DNA of 64,000 nucleotides from Lactobacillus acidophilus (lineage in GTDB: Bacteria > Bacillota > Bacilli > Lactobacillales > Lactobacillaceae), in NCBI RefSeq assembly GCF_034298135.1, contig NZ_CP139575.1, positions 1,736,001 to 1,800,000 of the forward strand. The letters run 5' to 3'. A program made the translations under genes and the position numbers. The notes below the pieces were generated by a model that was not told the DNA's origin, did not search any database, and saw nothing but the letters and a program-made list of their open reading frames with translations. Positions within the stretch are counted from its first letter, which is position 1; every line of letters begins with the position of its first letter. This document shows, piece by piece, positions 49,102 through 58,064 of this stretch.

Positions 49102-49290
49102 TTACCTATCATTTATTTGATGATCAGATTCTATATCATCTTTTACTTCTTTAGCTTTAGCCTTTATTTTACCTTTTGTCTTTTGAGCCTTTCCTTCTGC
49201 TTCGCGAGACTTGTCTCCAGTAATTTTACCTTCAACTTCTTTAGCCTTACCAATTATCTTGTCTTTTAAGCCACTATCCATATTACTCAT
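49102..49290 (-). CDS. CsbD-family stress protein
   Basis: This 62-aa hydrophilic, Lys/Glu-rich protein has the CsbD pattern (LKDKIIGKAKEVEGKITGDK, then EAEGKAQKTKGK). CsbD proteins belong to general stress regulons in bacilli; the molecular role is unknown. A GGAG-like site precedes ATG 49290. Confidence 0.87.
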   Translation of the reverse strand: MSNMDSGLKDKIIGKAKEVEGKITGDKSREAEGKAQKTKGKIKAKAKEVKDDIESDHQINDR

Positions 49291-49361
49291 AAGCGGCTCC
49301 TTTCATTAATAACGTGATACGTTGTAAAGTTAATACTACGCTGATATACCCTTAATTACGT

Positions 49362-49408
49362 CAAAAAAGACTCAGCTTATGTCTTTCTTAACATGCTGAG
49401 CCTTTTTA
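49362..49408 (-). terminator. Terminator of the fructokinase gene
   Basis: On the minus strand the arms GGCTCAGC and GCTGAGTC, with a long loop, are followed by TTTTTT. Confidence 0.75.
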
Positions 49409-49435
49409 TTGCTTATTTAAGTAAATCGTGTGTTT

Positions 49436-50314
49436 TTATTTGAGTAAATTCTTAGCAAGTTCAAAATCACCAAGAGTTGCAGAACCATTGTCTGCAACCG
49501 CTGGAGAAACAATTAATTCATCCAAATCAGGTGTAGCAACATAATTGTCATTAAATTCATCAAAGAATTTTCTCACTTTAACAAGATCATCTTCGTTTAG
49601 TACTGAACCGCCCACAATCATTACATCTGGACGTGCAGTCATATAAACGTTGTAGAGCATTTGTGCAATGTAGTATGCGGAGTAAGTGAACACTTCATTA
49701 TCACGTGAAAGCTTTTCACCCGGGATACCAGTTCTGCCCTCAAGACTTGGACCAGCTGCCATACCTTCAACACATGCATCATTATGGAATGGACAAAAAC
49801 CCTTGTAATCATCACCAGGATAACGACGAACAAGCATGTGACCCATTTCTGGGTGGTTATTCAAGCCAAGTAACTTACCCGCTTGAACGATACCAGCCCC
49901 AACACCAGTACCAACAGTTGCATAGAAGTAACTCTTAGAATCATCGCGGCCACGTGCAACATATTCACCATAACAAGATGCATTAACATCAGTAGTCATT
50001 ACAACTGGAATACCAAGTTCTTTTTCAAAGAAGCCCTTAACATTAGTACCTGACCAGCCTGGCTTTGGTGTATCAAGGATGTAACCATAAGTACGTGACT
50101 TAGGGTTGATATCAATTGGACCAAAAGTACCAATGCCTAAAGCATCAACTGGATGCTTTTTAAAGAATTCAGCAGTCTTTTCTAAAGTTTCTTTATTAGT
50201 TGTAGTAGGAATTCTGTCGCGGGCAACTTCCTTACCCGTTTCAACGTCTTGAACTGCTACGATAAATTTTGTACCACCGGCTTCAATACTACCGACATAT
50301 TTCTTTTCTGCCAT
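49436..50314 (-). CDS. scrK: ROK-family fructokinase
   Basis: This 292-aa cytoplasmic kinase phosphorylates fructose at C6 for glycolysis. It has the ATP-binding IEAGGTKF, the catalytic Asp in TTDVNASCYGE, a zinc site in CPFHNDACVEG and the GTGVGAG motif. ATG 50314 is chosen because AAGGATGAG precedes it; a longer frame extends to 50410 without a site. It is monocistronic, with no sucrose genes adjacent. Confidence 0.88.
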   Translation of the reverse strand: MAEKKYVGSIEAGGTKFIVAVQDVETGKEVARDRIPTTTNKETLEKTAEFFKKHPVDALGIGTFGPIDINPKSRTYGYILDTPKPGWSGTNVKGFFEKELGIPVVMTTDVNASCYGEYVARGRDDSKSYFYATVGTGVGAGIVQAGKLLGLNNHPEMGHMLVRRYPGDDYKGFCPFHNDACVEGMAAGPSLEGRTGIPGEKLSRDNEVFTYSAYYIAQMLYNVYMTARPDVMIVGGSVLNEDDLVKVRKFFDEFNDNYVATPDLDELIVSPAVADNGSATLGDFELAKNLLK

Positions 50315-50380
50315 ATTCTCATCCTTTTCTTGTAAAATTTTTTTATCTCCAAATAGTTTTTTGCTCTTAATATTATAAAG

Positions 50381-50409
50381 AAAAAAGCCCTTATGTGTAA
50401 AGGCTTTCA
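50381..50409 (-). terminator. degV-family gene terminator
   Basis: On the minus strand the arms GAAAGCC and GGGCTTTT lead into a T run shortly after the DegV gene. Confidence 0.7.
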
Positions 50410-50434
50410 TGCATATGTAATTAAATTTATTTAC

Positions 50435-51364
50435 TTACGCCTTATCCACAACTTCCTCAGAATTGATTCCTTCAATTGGCTTGTCATTTTCATCAAAGTA
50501 ATCATCAAGATCACGGCACCAGATCATTGACATTGTCCCTTGTCCCACATGAACACCAACTATTGGCCCAATAATACTCTCATCGAACTTATATTTAGGG
50601 AATTTTGCACTATAGTCTTCAATCCATTCCTTCTTTTTATCAGGAGCCAATGAATCAAAAATCGTACATTGAATTTTATAAGGCATATTCTTAGTTAAGT
50701 TATCAAAATCACTTTGAACATGCCTATATGCACGTTTTGTTTGTCTTTCTTTGGCAATGGCTGAAATTTTGCCTTGATCTTGTACATCCATTGATAGAAT
50801 CGGCTTAATTTTGAATAATGAGCCTACAAAACTCGCTGCATTAGATAAACGACCTGTTCTCTTCAAATGACTCAAATCGTCCACAATAAAGCGCACATCC
50901 ATCGTTTTTTGCAAGTCAGTTAGATCATGCATGATTAAATCAATGTCGGCCCCTGCTTCAACCAAGCGCCCTGCAAGCATTGCATAGTCTGCTTCACCAG
51001 CACAGGTAATCTTACTATCAAATGGATGAACCTTTATCCTCTTTTCATCCTTGGCTATACTTTGAACAGTAGAATAATAGCTGGAAATACCACTAGATAA
51101 GGTAATTACGATCACATCAGTATAGCCTTGTTCTATATATTGTTCAATTTTCTTTTGTAAGTCACCAGGTGAAGGCTGAGAAGTTGTAGGCAATTCTTTT
51201 TCATTTGCTAATTTCTTATAAAATTCTTCATAGCCAATATTAACCATATCACGATAAGTTTTATTGCCCCAGATAATCGGAATTGGTAAAACGTCGATAT
51301 GGTATTTTTCTTGTTGATCTTTAGTTAAATAAGCTGAGCTATCAGTTAAAACTGCAATTTTCAT
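50435..51364 (-). CDS. DegV-family fatty-acid-binding protein
   Basis: This 309-aa protein has the DegV start IAVLTDSSAYL, the TSQPSPGDL lipid-contact motif and the ITLSSGISSYYSTVQ segment. DegV proteins bind acyl chains and, as FakB, present fatty acids to the FakA kinase for phosphorylation and entry into phospholipid. No fakA is nearby; lactobacilli often carry several FakB paralogues scattered. Confidence 0.87.
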   Translation of the reverse strand: MKIAVLTDSSAYLTKDQQEKYHIDVLPIPIIWGNKTYRDMVNIGYEEFYKKLANEKELPTTSQPSPGDLQKKIEQYIEQGYTDVIVITLSSGISSYYSTVQSIAKDEKRIKVHPFDSKITCAGEADYAMLAGRLVEAGADIDLIMHDLTDLQKTMDVRFIVDDLSHLKRTGRLSNAASFVGSLFKIKPILSMDVQDQGKISAIAKERQTKRAYRHVQSDFDNLTKNMPYKIQCTIFDSLAPDKKKEWIEDYSAKFPKYKFDESIIGPIVGVHVGQGTMSMIWCRDLDDYFDENDKPIEGINSEEVVDKA

Positions 51365-51419
51365 ATTTTTTCTCCTTTTGATATTACTTATATTTTAACT
51401 GATTTTGCATAGCTTTTAG

Positions 51420-51457
51420 CAAAAAAATAACCTGCTTCAAAAAATACAGGTTATTTA
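51420..51457 (-). terminator. Terminator of the phnD-like gene
   Basis: On the minus strand the arms AAATAACCTG and CAGGTTATTT are followed by TTTT. Confidence 0.8.
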
Positions 51458-51467
51458 ATATTTATTT

Positions 51468-52409
51468 TTAGTTGTTACTATTGCCACCAGTAGCTTTGTT
51501 AACTACCTTTTGGTATTGACGCAAACCATCAAAGTCCGAATCCTTTGCATCTACATAACCGTAGTGGTTATAGATACTTTCAATAATTTGCTTACCTTTC
51601 TTAGACTTAGCAATATTCTTGAACGCCTTAGCGAGTTTAACTCTAAATTTCTTAGGCATATCCTTTCTAACTGCAATGGTGTCGTTGGGAATCCACTTAG
51701 TGAAGTAGATTGGCACAACATCAGTCATTGCCTTTTTATCGTCCTTAGCTGCAATATTACGTGCATCTGAGAAGACAAATGCGGCATCGACATCGCCGTT
51801 CAATACTGAAAGAACTTCTTGGTCATCACCTTTAACATTAACCAACTTACAATCCTTGGTAACATTCAAGCCTTTTTTATAAAGTTCCGCAACTGGGTAA
51901 ACGTAACCGGATGAAGAACTTGGATCACCAATAGCAATCTTTTTCCCCTTAAGATCCTTCCAAGACTTGATCTTTGAACCTTTTTTAACCACGATCATAC
52001 CACGGTACTTGTGCATTAAAGTGTGATTCATCTTACCAGATGGTTCATCATAGCCATAACGTTCAGCCTGTAAAAGTACATCAGCAATTCCACGTTTATG
52101 AGCAAGAATGTATGAATATGGTGGCATGAAGCCAACATCAACTTTTTTAGATGACATTGCTTCAACTAAGCCACTGTAGTCTGTAGAAACTGTTACATGG
52201 ACCGGAATGTGTAATTGTTTCTGCAAAAGTGTTCCGAGCGGCTTAGCCTTTGCTTCCATTTTGTTTGCTTGAGTACTTGGCACAAATTCAACATTTAATT
52301 CTTTAGGTTCACTTGAAGCAGATGTACTTTTTTTATTATTTGAACATGCTGCAAGTGAAACTGTAGCCAAGATAGCCATAGCACCGACTAATACTTTCTT
52401 AAATTTCAT
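51468..52409 (-). CDS. Phosphate/phosphonate-type ABC substrate-binding lipoprotein, orphan
   Basis: This 313-aa PhnD-family binding protein has a lipoprotein signal with lipobox LAAC near residue 20, then VEFVPSTQANK, AMSSKKVDVGFMPPYSYIL and AIGDPSSSSGYVYP, which typically contacts the ligand. ATG 52409 is preferred (GGAGG 11 bases upstream). It would be anchored outside the membrane. No permease or ATPase gene is adjacent, so it must work with components encoded elsewhere. The ligand may be a phosphonate, phosphite or an unrelated small molecule. Confidence 0.83.
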   Translation of the reverse strand: MKFKKVLVGAMAILATVSLAACSNNKKSTSASSEPKELNVEFVPSTQANKMEAKAKPLGTLLQKQLHIPVHVTVSTDYSGLVEAMSSKKVDVGFMPPYSYILAHKRGIADVLLQAERYGYDEPSGKMNHTLMHKYRGMIVVKKGSKIKSWKDLKGKKIAIGDPSSSSGYVYPVAELYKKGLNVTKDCKLVNVKGDDQEVLSVLNGDVDAAFVFSDARNIAAKDDKKAMTDVVPIYFTKWIPNDTIAVRKDMPKKFRVKLAKAFKNIAKSKKGKQIIESIYNHYGYVDAKDSDFDGLRQYQKVVNKATGGNSNN

Positions 52410-52604
52410 AAACCTGAAATCCTCCAAAAATTTACTGATAAGTTTTTATTCATAAATAGGTATATCAAAATGAATCTCACATTTCAATGAAAAACATGAA
52501 TTATTTTATATTTTTGCTTATGAATAGTACGTGTATATCATTAAAAATCGCTTTAATATCAATATTTTATCAATATTGTTCGTATTATATAAAAATTAGT
52601 ATAC

Positions 52605-52650
52605 AAAAAAACGCTAAATGCTATCTTTTGTCATAACATTTTAGCGTTTA
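52605..52650 (-). terminator. Terminator of the gdpP-rplI-dnaB unit
   Basis: On the minus strand the arms AAACGCTAAAATG and CATTTAGCGTTT, with a long loop, are followed by a T run after the dnaB stop. Confidence 0.8.
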
Positions 52651-54045
52651 TTAATTCCCATTAGGATCATTATGAGCATAATCCAAATTTGAAAATCTGT
52701 TATACGGCTTTGAAAACATCAACTTAACCGTGCCTCGGCTACCTGAACGGTTCTTTTCAATAATTACTTCAACTTCACCGTTATCATCTTCAGGAGCCAC
52801 TTCAGCATCACTACTGCCATTTTCACCATCTTCTGGTTCATCACGATAATAATCATCACGATACAAGAACGACACAATATCGGCATCCTGCTCAATTGAA
52901 CCAGATTCACGAATATCTGACAATACGGGACGTTTATCCTGTCGTTGTTCAACTGAACGTGATAACTGTGATAACGCTATAACTGGTACATGAAGCTCCT
53001 TAGCCAACTTCTTTAATTGACGGGAAATTGCGGAAACTTCTTGTTGACGTGATTCACTACGCGGCCCTTCAATCAGCTGTAAGTAGTCAATTACGATTAA
53101 ACCTAAATTTCCCTTCTCTTTGGCCAATCTTCGGGCCTTAGCACGAATTTCACTCATCTTAATACCTGGGGTATCATCGATAAAAATATCCGTTGAAGCA
53201 AGTGAACCCGCTGCCACTACCAAATTATGCCATTCATCTTGATCTAATTGTCCAGTTCTAAGGTGCTGCGAATTAATCAATCCTTCTGACGCCAGCATTC
53301 TTTGTACAAGCTGTTCACCGCTCATTTCCAAAGAAAACATTGCTACAGATTTATCAGTATGTAAACCCACATATTGTGCAACATTTAATGCAAAAGAAGT
53401 TTTACCAACACCAGGACGGGCTGCAATAATAATTAATTCATCATCATGAAACCCCGTTGTCATTTTATCTAATTCATAAAAACCGGTAGGTAAACCTGTG
53501 ACCATATCACCATCTTCAGGAATATTATTAATTTCATCTATAGTTGAATTAACAATATCCTTAATAGTTCTAAAACCACCAGTATTATTGTCAGATGAAA
53601 CATTCATGATTTCACTTTCTGCATCATCAAGAATGTTAGTTACATCATCCGACTCATTCATAGCATTAGTAATGATTTTTTGACTGGCGAAAATCAGCTT
53701 TCGAAGTAATGCCTTCCTGTGCACAATCTGTGCATAATATGTGACATGCGCTGCCGTTGGTGTAGCAAGCGCTAATTCAGAAACATAGCCAATTCCACCA
53801 ATATCATCTAATTGGTTTCGTTTATTCAGTTCATCCTGTAAGGTCAGCGGATCAATTGCTTCTTCACGATCTGATAAATCTATCATTGCCTGAAAGACAA
53901 TTTGGTTAGCCTTTTCATAAAAATCTTCAGGTTGAACTACCGCACTAGCATCCGCTATAGCCTCAGGATCGATAAAAATCGCACCTAAAACAGCTTTTTC
54001 AGCACTGGAATCATGCGGAATTTGTTGAGAAACGATATTATCCAT
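52651..54045 (-). CDS. dnaB: Replicative DNA helicase DnaB (DnaC in Bacillus)
   Basis: This 464-aa hexameric helicase unwinds DNA at the replication fork. The N-terminal DnaB domain has SAEKAVLGAIFIDPEAI, and the RecA-like domain has Walker A ARPGVGKTSFALN, Walker B LIVIDYLQLI and SRQLKKLAKEL. It is third in the minus-strand unit gdpP-rplI-dnaB, the standard order in lactobacilli. The frame allows ATG 54048 or 54045; the second is taken. Confidence 0.95.
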   Translation of the reverse strand: MDNIVSQQIPHDSSAEKAVLGAIFIDPEAIADASAVVQPEDFYEKANQIVFQAMIDLSDREEAIDPLTLQDELNKRNQLDDIGGIGYVSELALATPTAAHVTYYAQIVHRKALLRKLIFASQKIITNAMNESDDVTNILDDAESEIMNVSSDNNTGGFRTIKDIVNSTIDEINNIPEDGDMVTGLPTGFYELDKMTTGFHDDELIIIAARPGVGKTSFALNVAQYVGLHTDKSVAMFSLEMSGEQLVQRMLASEGLINSQHLRTGQLDQDEWHNLVVAAGSLASTDIFIDDTPGIKMSEIRAKARRLAKEKGNLGLIVIDYLQLIEGPRSESRQQEVSAISRQLKKLAKELHVPVIALSQLSRSVEQRQDKRPVLSDIRESGSIEQDADIVSFLYRDDYYRDEPEDGENGSSDAEVAPEDDNGEVEVIIEKNRSGSRGTVKLMFSKPYNRFSNLDYAHNDPNGN

Positions 54046-54070
54046 CAATCACAACTACTTTTTATAAAAA

Positions 54071-54526
54071 TTAGTCTTGTTCAGTAACGTGAACGCGAAC
54101 AGTAGCTTCAACGCCCTTAAACAACTTAGCGTGAACGTTTGTGTAACCTAAAGTCTTAATTGGTTCTGGAAGGTTCAACTTACGCTTATCAACCTTAATG
54201 CCATATTGCTTTTCCAAACCTTCTACGATTTTCTTGCTTGAAATTGAGCCAAACAAACGTGAATCATTGCCAGCTTTTGACTTAAATTCAACAATAGTAT
54301 CGTCTTTTTCAAGTTCCGCCTTAATTCTTTCTGCTTCTGCCTTTTCAGCTTCATAGGCAGCCTTTTCATTAGCTTCAACACGTTTTAAGGTATTCATGTT
54401 ACCTTTAGTAGCTTCTTTAGCTAAACCGCGCTTAATCAAATAATTTTGTGCATAACCATCTGGAACATCCTTAACTTGTCCACGCTTGCCACGACCTCTA
54501 ACATCTTGTGTAAAAATAACTTTCAT
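54071..54526 (-). CDS. rplI: Ribosomal protein L9
   Basis: This 151-aa large-subunit protein has the N-terminal globular KVIFTQDVRGRGKRGQVKDV, a long central helix and a C-terminal domain ending in VRVHVTEQD. It lies 12 bases after gdpP, in the same transcript. Confidence 0.96.
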   Translation of the reverse strand: MKVIFTQDVRGRGKRGQVKDVPDGYAQNYLIKRGLAKEATKGNMNTLKRVEANEKAAYEAEKAEAERIKAELEKDDTIVEFKSKAGNDSRLFGSISSKKIVEGLEKQYGIKVDKRKLNLPEPIKTLGYTNVHAKLFKGVEATVRVHVTEQD

Positions 54527-54538
54527 ATTTGTTCTCCT

Positions 54539-56560
54539 TTAATCATTTTCTTCTTCATACTCGTCGATTGCCTTAAGCAATTCTTGACGTGCCTCTTCAA
54601 TAGTAACATCTTTAATCTGCGTTGCTGCATTAGAAAGATGCCCGCCCCCACCTAATTTTTCCATAATTAATTGGACGTTAATTTTTCCCATTGAACGAGC
54701 AGAGATACCAATAGTGTCATTACTGCGTCGAGTAATTGCAAAACTTGCACCTACATTTTCCAAATCAAGTGCAGTATCAGCAGCCTGAGCAGTGATGATC
54801 GGATCAATTACCTTATCATCTGGGCCACAAAGAACTGCGATATGTGGTTTTACCATCTTGAGTGTTGATACTAAATGAGTTTTTTCAAGGAAACTGTCAA
54901 TATCTTCTTTCAACAGCATACTTACCACTGCTGAATCTGCTCCAATTGAGCGCAAATAACTTGCAGCATCAAAAGTTCTCGTGCCCGTTCTGAGTGAGAA
55001 TTCTTTTGAATCCACAACGATTCCGGCAAGCATTGCCGTAGCTTCCAAATCAGTCAAAACACGCTTACCATTTGCCGGTTGTTGGTATTCAATCATTTCG
55101 GTAACTAATTCACAGGCCGAAGAAGCATATGGTTCAACATAAGTAAGCATTGGGTTCTCAGGAAATTCTTCTCCTCGTCTATGGTGATCAATCACAATTA
55201 TTCTATTTTTCAATCGATCATACAAAGCCTGAGAATATGTAATTGAATACTTGGAATGATCAACCATTACCAGCATTGACTTATCAGTAACTTCTGCCAG
55301 AGCAATTTCAGGACTAATAAAAATATCTTTATCCTGATTTTTCTGTTGCATTCGAGTTACTAAACGGCCAACATCGTAATTAGTTTTATTAGTATCAAGT
55401 ACAAAATTAGCTTTAACTCCATGCAATCGTGCTAATTTTACAACACCAATCCCACTACCAACTGAATCCATATCAGGACGTTGATGTCCTACAACAAATA
55501 CACGATCGGCATCTTTAAATAATTCACTAATCGCCTGAGAAACCATTCTAGCTCTAACTCTAGTTCTTTTTTCCATTGGATTAGATTTACCACCATAAAA
55601 GCGGGCATCTTTTCCAGGTTGACGCAAAACAACTTGATCTCCGCCTCGACCTAAAGCCAAGTCCAAATTAGATTGAGCCTGATTGGCAATTTCAGATAAT
55701 GAATCACTGCCAAAAGCAACCCCCATCGATAAAGTAAGTGGAGTATTATTTCTACTAGTTTCTTGTCTCACTTTATCCAAAACAGAGAATTTATCTTTTT
55801 CCATTTCTGTTAAATCGTGTAGATGGACTAAGAGCAAAAAATGATCCTCATCAATTCTCTTTAAATATGCTTTGAATTTCTTAGCATAATCACTTAATGT
55901 ATTTTGTACATATGAACTCATGCTAGTTAATTCTTGGTCATGCATTGTTTCACTCAGCTCATCGTAGTTATCGATAAAAATTTGACCTATTGCTAATTGC
56001 TCGGCTTTATATTTATCTTCGATTTTGGCATAACGCGTAATATCTAATAAATAAATTACACCTAAATCATCTTGAACAACCATTTCAAAGCGATGTCCAT
56101 CCCAATTAACAATGTGATTTTCTGAAGTTTTGGCTTCAATTGCTTCATTAAGTAAATTGTTTAAATCTGGATCAACCGATTCAATTGTGTGTCCTATTAG
56201 ATCAGTATCTTTTAGATACAGTTGAAGATATGGATTAACCCATTGAATCTGATGATCCGAATCATAAAGCAAAATACCTAATGGCATTTTAATCATTGCT
56301 TCCTGTTCACTACGTTTTATCCGATAAGACAAATTAACCGCAAAGTTAGTTGTATTACCGGCCAAAATGTAAGTTCCATAAATGGCAAATGCGACAGTCA
56401 AAATAAAAATCAAAACCATCGCCAGACCAAATAATGGATTCATAATCATCGCAATTATGCTTCCAAGTAAAGAAAGCGAAAGAATGATTATCACGGAAGC
56501 CGTTAATCGTGAATCCTTGATAAATTCAGGTAATTCAAGCTTACGTAAAAAATCCTTCAT
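54539..56560 (-). CDS. gdpP: Cyclic-di-AMP phosphodiesterase GdpP
   Basis: This 673-aa membrane protein degrades the second messenger c-di-AMP, which controls potassium and osmotic balance. Two N-terminal helices, a degenerate PAS domain (about 85-165), a degenerate GGDEF domain (about 170-300) and the catalytic DHH/DHHA1 module follow in order (GHQRPDMDSVGSG, MVDHSKY, VIDHHRRG, GGGGHLSNAATQ). All DHH motifs look intact. It heads the gdpP-rplI-dnaB unit; a TATAAT -10 lies near 56605 on the minus strand. Confidence 0.94.
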   Translation of the reverse strand: MKDFLRKLELPEFIKDSRLTASVIIILSLSLLGSIIAMIMNPLFGLAMVLIFILTVAFAIYGTYILAGNTTNFAVNLSYRIKRSEQEAMIKMPLGILLYDSDHQIQWVNPYLQLYLKDTDLIGHTIESVDPDLNNLLNEAIEAKTSENHIVNWDGHRFEMVVQDDLGVIYLLDITRYAKIEDKYKAEQLAIGQIFIDNYDELSETMHDQELTSMSSYVQNTLSDYAKKFKAYLKRIDEDHFLLLVHLHDLTEMEKDKFSVLDKVRQETSRNNTPLTLSMGVAFGSDSLSEIANQAQSNLDLALGRGGDQVVLRQPGKDARFYGGKSNPMEKRTRVRARMVSQAISELFKDADRVFVVGHQRPDMDSVGSGIGVVKLARLHGVKANFVLDTNKTNYDVGRLVTRMQQKNQDKDIFISPEIALAEVTDKSMLVMVDHSKYSITYSQALYDRLKNRIIVIDHHRRGEEFPENPMLTYVEPYASSACELVTEMIEYQQPANGKRVLTDLEATAMLAGIVVDSKEFSLRTGTRTFDAASYLRSIGADSAVVSMLLKEDIDSFLEKTHLVSTLKMVKPHIAVLCGPDDKVIDPIITAQAADTALDLENVGASFAITRRSNDTIGISARSMGKINVQLIMEKLGGGGHLSNAATQIKDVTIEEARQELLKAIDEYEEEND

Positions 56561-56690
56561 GAAGATCCTTCCTACTTTAAGGTAAAATACATCATGGTCA
56601 ATTATACCTTATTAAGTACATGGATTAAAAAGGTATAGAACCAAAAAATAAAATCCAAATATCTACTACGATATCTGGATTTAACCATAG

Positions 56691-56725
56691 AAAAAGGTCA
56701 GGGGAAAAGCCCTGACCTCTATTTT
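56691..56725 (-). terminator. Terminator of the rpsF-ssb-rpsR operon
   Basis: On the minus strand the arms AGGTCAGGG and CCCTGACCT are followed by TTTTTC, directly after rpsR. Confidence 0.88.
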
Positions 56726-56738
56726 TTATTCGATCTTA

Positions 56739-56975
56739 TTAATCTTCAGCAACGAATGGCAATAAGCCCATGATACGAGCTCTCTTAATTGCATTAGCTA
56801 CTTTACGTTGGTTCTTAGCACTAGTGCCAGTAACACGACGTGGTAAAATCTTACCTCTTTCTGAGATAAAACGTTTCAACAGATCTACATCTTTGTAGTC
56901 AACGTAATCGATGTGGTTAGCTGCAATGTAGTCAACCTTACGACGACGACGGCCACCTCTTCTTTGTTGAGCCAT
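56739..56975 (-). CDS. rpsR: Ribosomal protein S18
   Basis: This 78-aa small-subunit protein has [20 protein letters not shown] and [20 protein letters not shown], which are diagnostic. It is third in the rpsF-ssb-rpsR operon and binds S6 in the 30S platform. Confidence 0.97.
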   Translation of the reverse strand: MAQQRRGGRRRRKVDYIAANHIDYVDYKDVDLLKRFISERGKILPRRVTGTSAKNQRKVANAIKRARIMGLLPFVAED

Positions 56976-57003
56976 GTTCTAGAATCCTTTCTTAAAGTTA
57001 TTT

Positions 57004-57534
57004 TTAGAATGGAAGATCATCATCAGAAATATCAATAGTATCACCTGATCCAGCAAATGGATCTTGTGAAGAACTTTGATTGTTATTAATCTGTGGATTA
57101 TTTTGTGATCCACCATTATTTTGGAAATTATTAGCAGGTTGATTGTTAATATTTCCATTATTTGGTGTATATCCACCACTTTGACCGCGGGCTTCACGAT
57201 CCTTACGTGATTCAAGTAATGAGAAGTTATCAACAACAACTTCAGTTACATATACTCGTTGCCCATCTTTATTGTCATAGCTTCTGGTTTGAATACGGCC
57301 ATCAATACCAACTAATGAACCTTTTGAAGTAAAGTTACAGAAGTTTTCCGCAGCCTTTCTCCAGATTACACAGCTGATAAAGTCTGCGCCTCTCTCACCC
57401 TGACTATTTGTAAATTGACGGTCAACAGCAAGAGTAAACGTAGCTACCGAAATTCCACTTCCAGTAGTACGCAATTCAGGATCACGTGTTAATCGGCCAA
57501 CAAGTACAACTCTATTAATCATACCTTTGTCCAT
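57004..57534 (-). CDS. ssb: Single-stranded DNA-binding protein
   Basis: This 176-aa protein has an OB-fold ([18 protein letters not shown] to about residue 110), a long flexible Asn/Gln/Gly-rich linker and the acidic tip DISDDDLPF that recruits replication and repair partners. It lies between rpsF and rpsR, the conserved arrangement. Confidence 0.96.
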   Translation of the reverse strand: MDKGMINRVVLVGRLTRDPELRTTGSGISVATFTLAVDRQFTNSQGERGADFISCVIWRKAAENFCNFTSKGSLVGIDGRIQTRSYDNKDGQRVYVTEVVVDNFSLLESRKDREARGQSGGYTPNNGNINNQPANNFQNNGGSQNNPQINNNQSSSQDPFAGSGDTIDISDDDLPF

Positions 57535-57567
57535 CCTTTCCTAAATCACGAAAACAATAAATTAAAA

Positions 57568-57864
57568 TTACTTGTCTAACTTAACGGTCATTGAACGCAA
57601 GATAGCGTTGTCGATCTTTGACAAACGGCTAAATTCGTTAACTGCGTCAGCGTTGTCAGCAGTGAAAGTCATAATGTGGTAAGTACCTTCACGATACTTA
57701 TCAATTTCATATGCGAAACGACGCTTGCCCCAGTCTTTGGATTCTACCATAGTACCACCGTTATCAGCGATAACCTTGTCGTAGTTTTCTACGAGAGCCT
57801 TCTTGTTATCTTCATCGATATCAGGCTTGATAATGTAAGTTACTTCGTACTTTGTAGTTGCCAT
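57568..57864 (-). CDS. rpsF: Ribosomal protein S6
   Basis: This 98-aa small-subunit protein has the [20 protein letters not shown] start, and [20 protein letters not shown] is typical. A GGAGGTG site lies 7-8 bases before the ATG. It is first in the operon; the leader between promoter and ATG has a hairpin (GTTCTTG/CAAGAAC) of the kind where S6-S18 autoregulation occurs in other bacteria. Autoregulation is not shown here. Confidence 0.96.
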   Translation of the reverse strand: MATTKYEVTYIIKPDIDEDNKKALVENYDKVIADNGGTMVESKDWGKRRFAYEIDKYREGTYHIMTFTADNADAVNEFSRLSKIDNAILRSMTVKLDK

Positions 57865-57947
57865 GACTATTGCACCTCCTCTTGGACTATATGGTTCTTG
57901 CTAAAATCAAGAACAAGGAGTAATTGAAATATTACTCGCAATTTCTA

Positions 57948-57976
57948 ATTCTAGCATATAAATAAAAAATTACCAA
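57948..57976 (-). promoter_or_regulatory. Promoter of rpsF-ssb-rpsR
   Basis: On the minus strand TTGGTA (57971-57976), a 17-base spacer and TAGAAT (57948-57953), with TG one base before the -10 (extended -10). Confidence 0.75.
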
Positions 57977-58064
57977 ACAGTTTTCACGTGATCCTAACAG
58001 TTTTTTACTGTTCATTATTTATTACGCAAAAACGTTCGATAATTTTCTAAAAATTATTTTTTAA

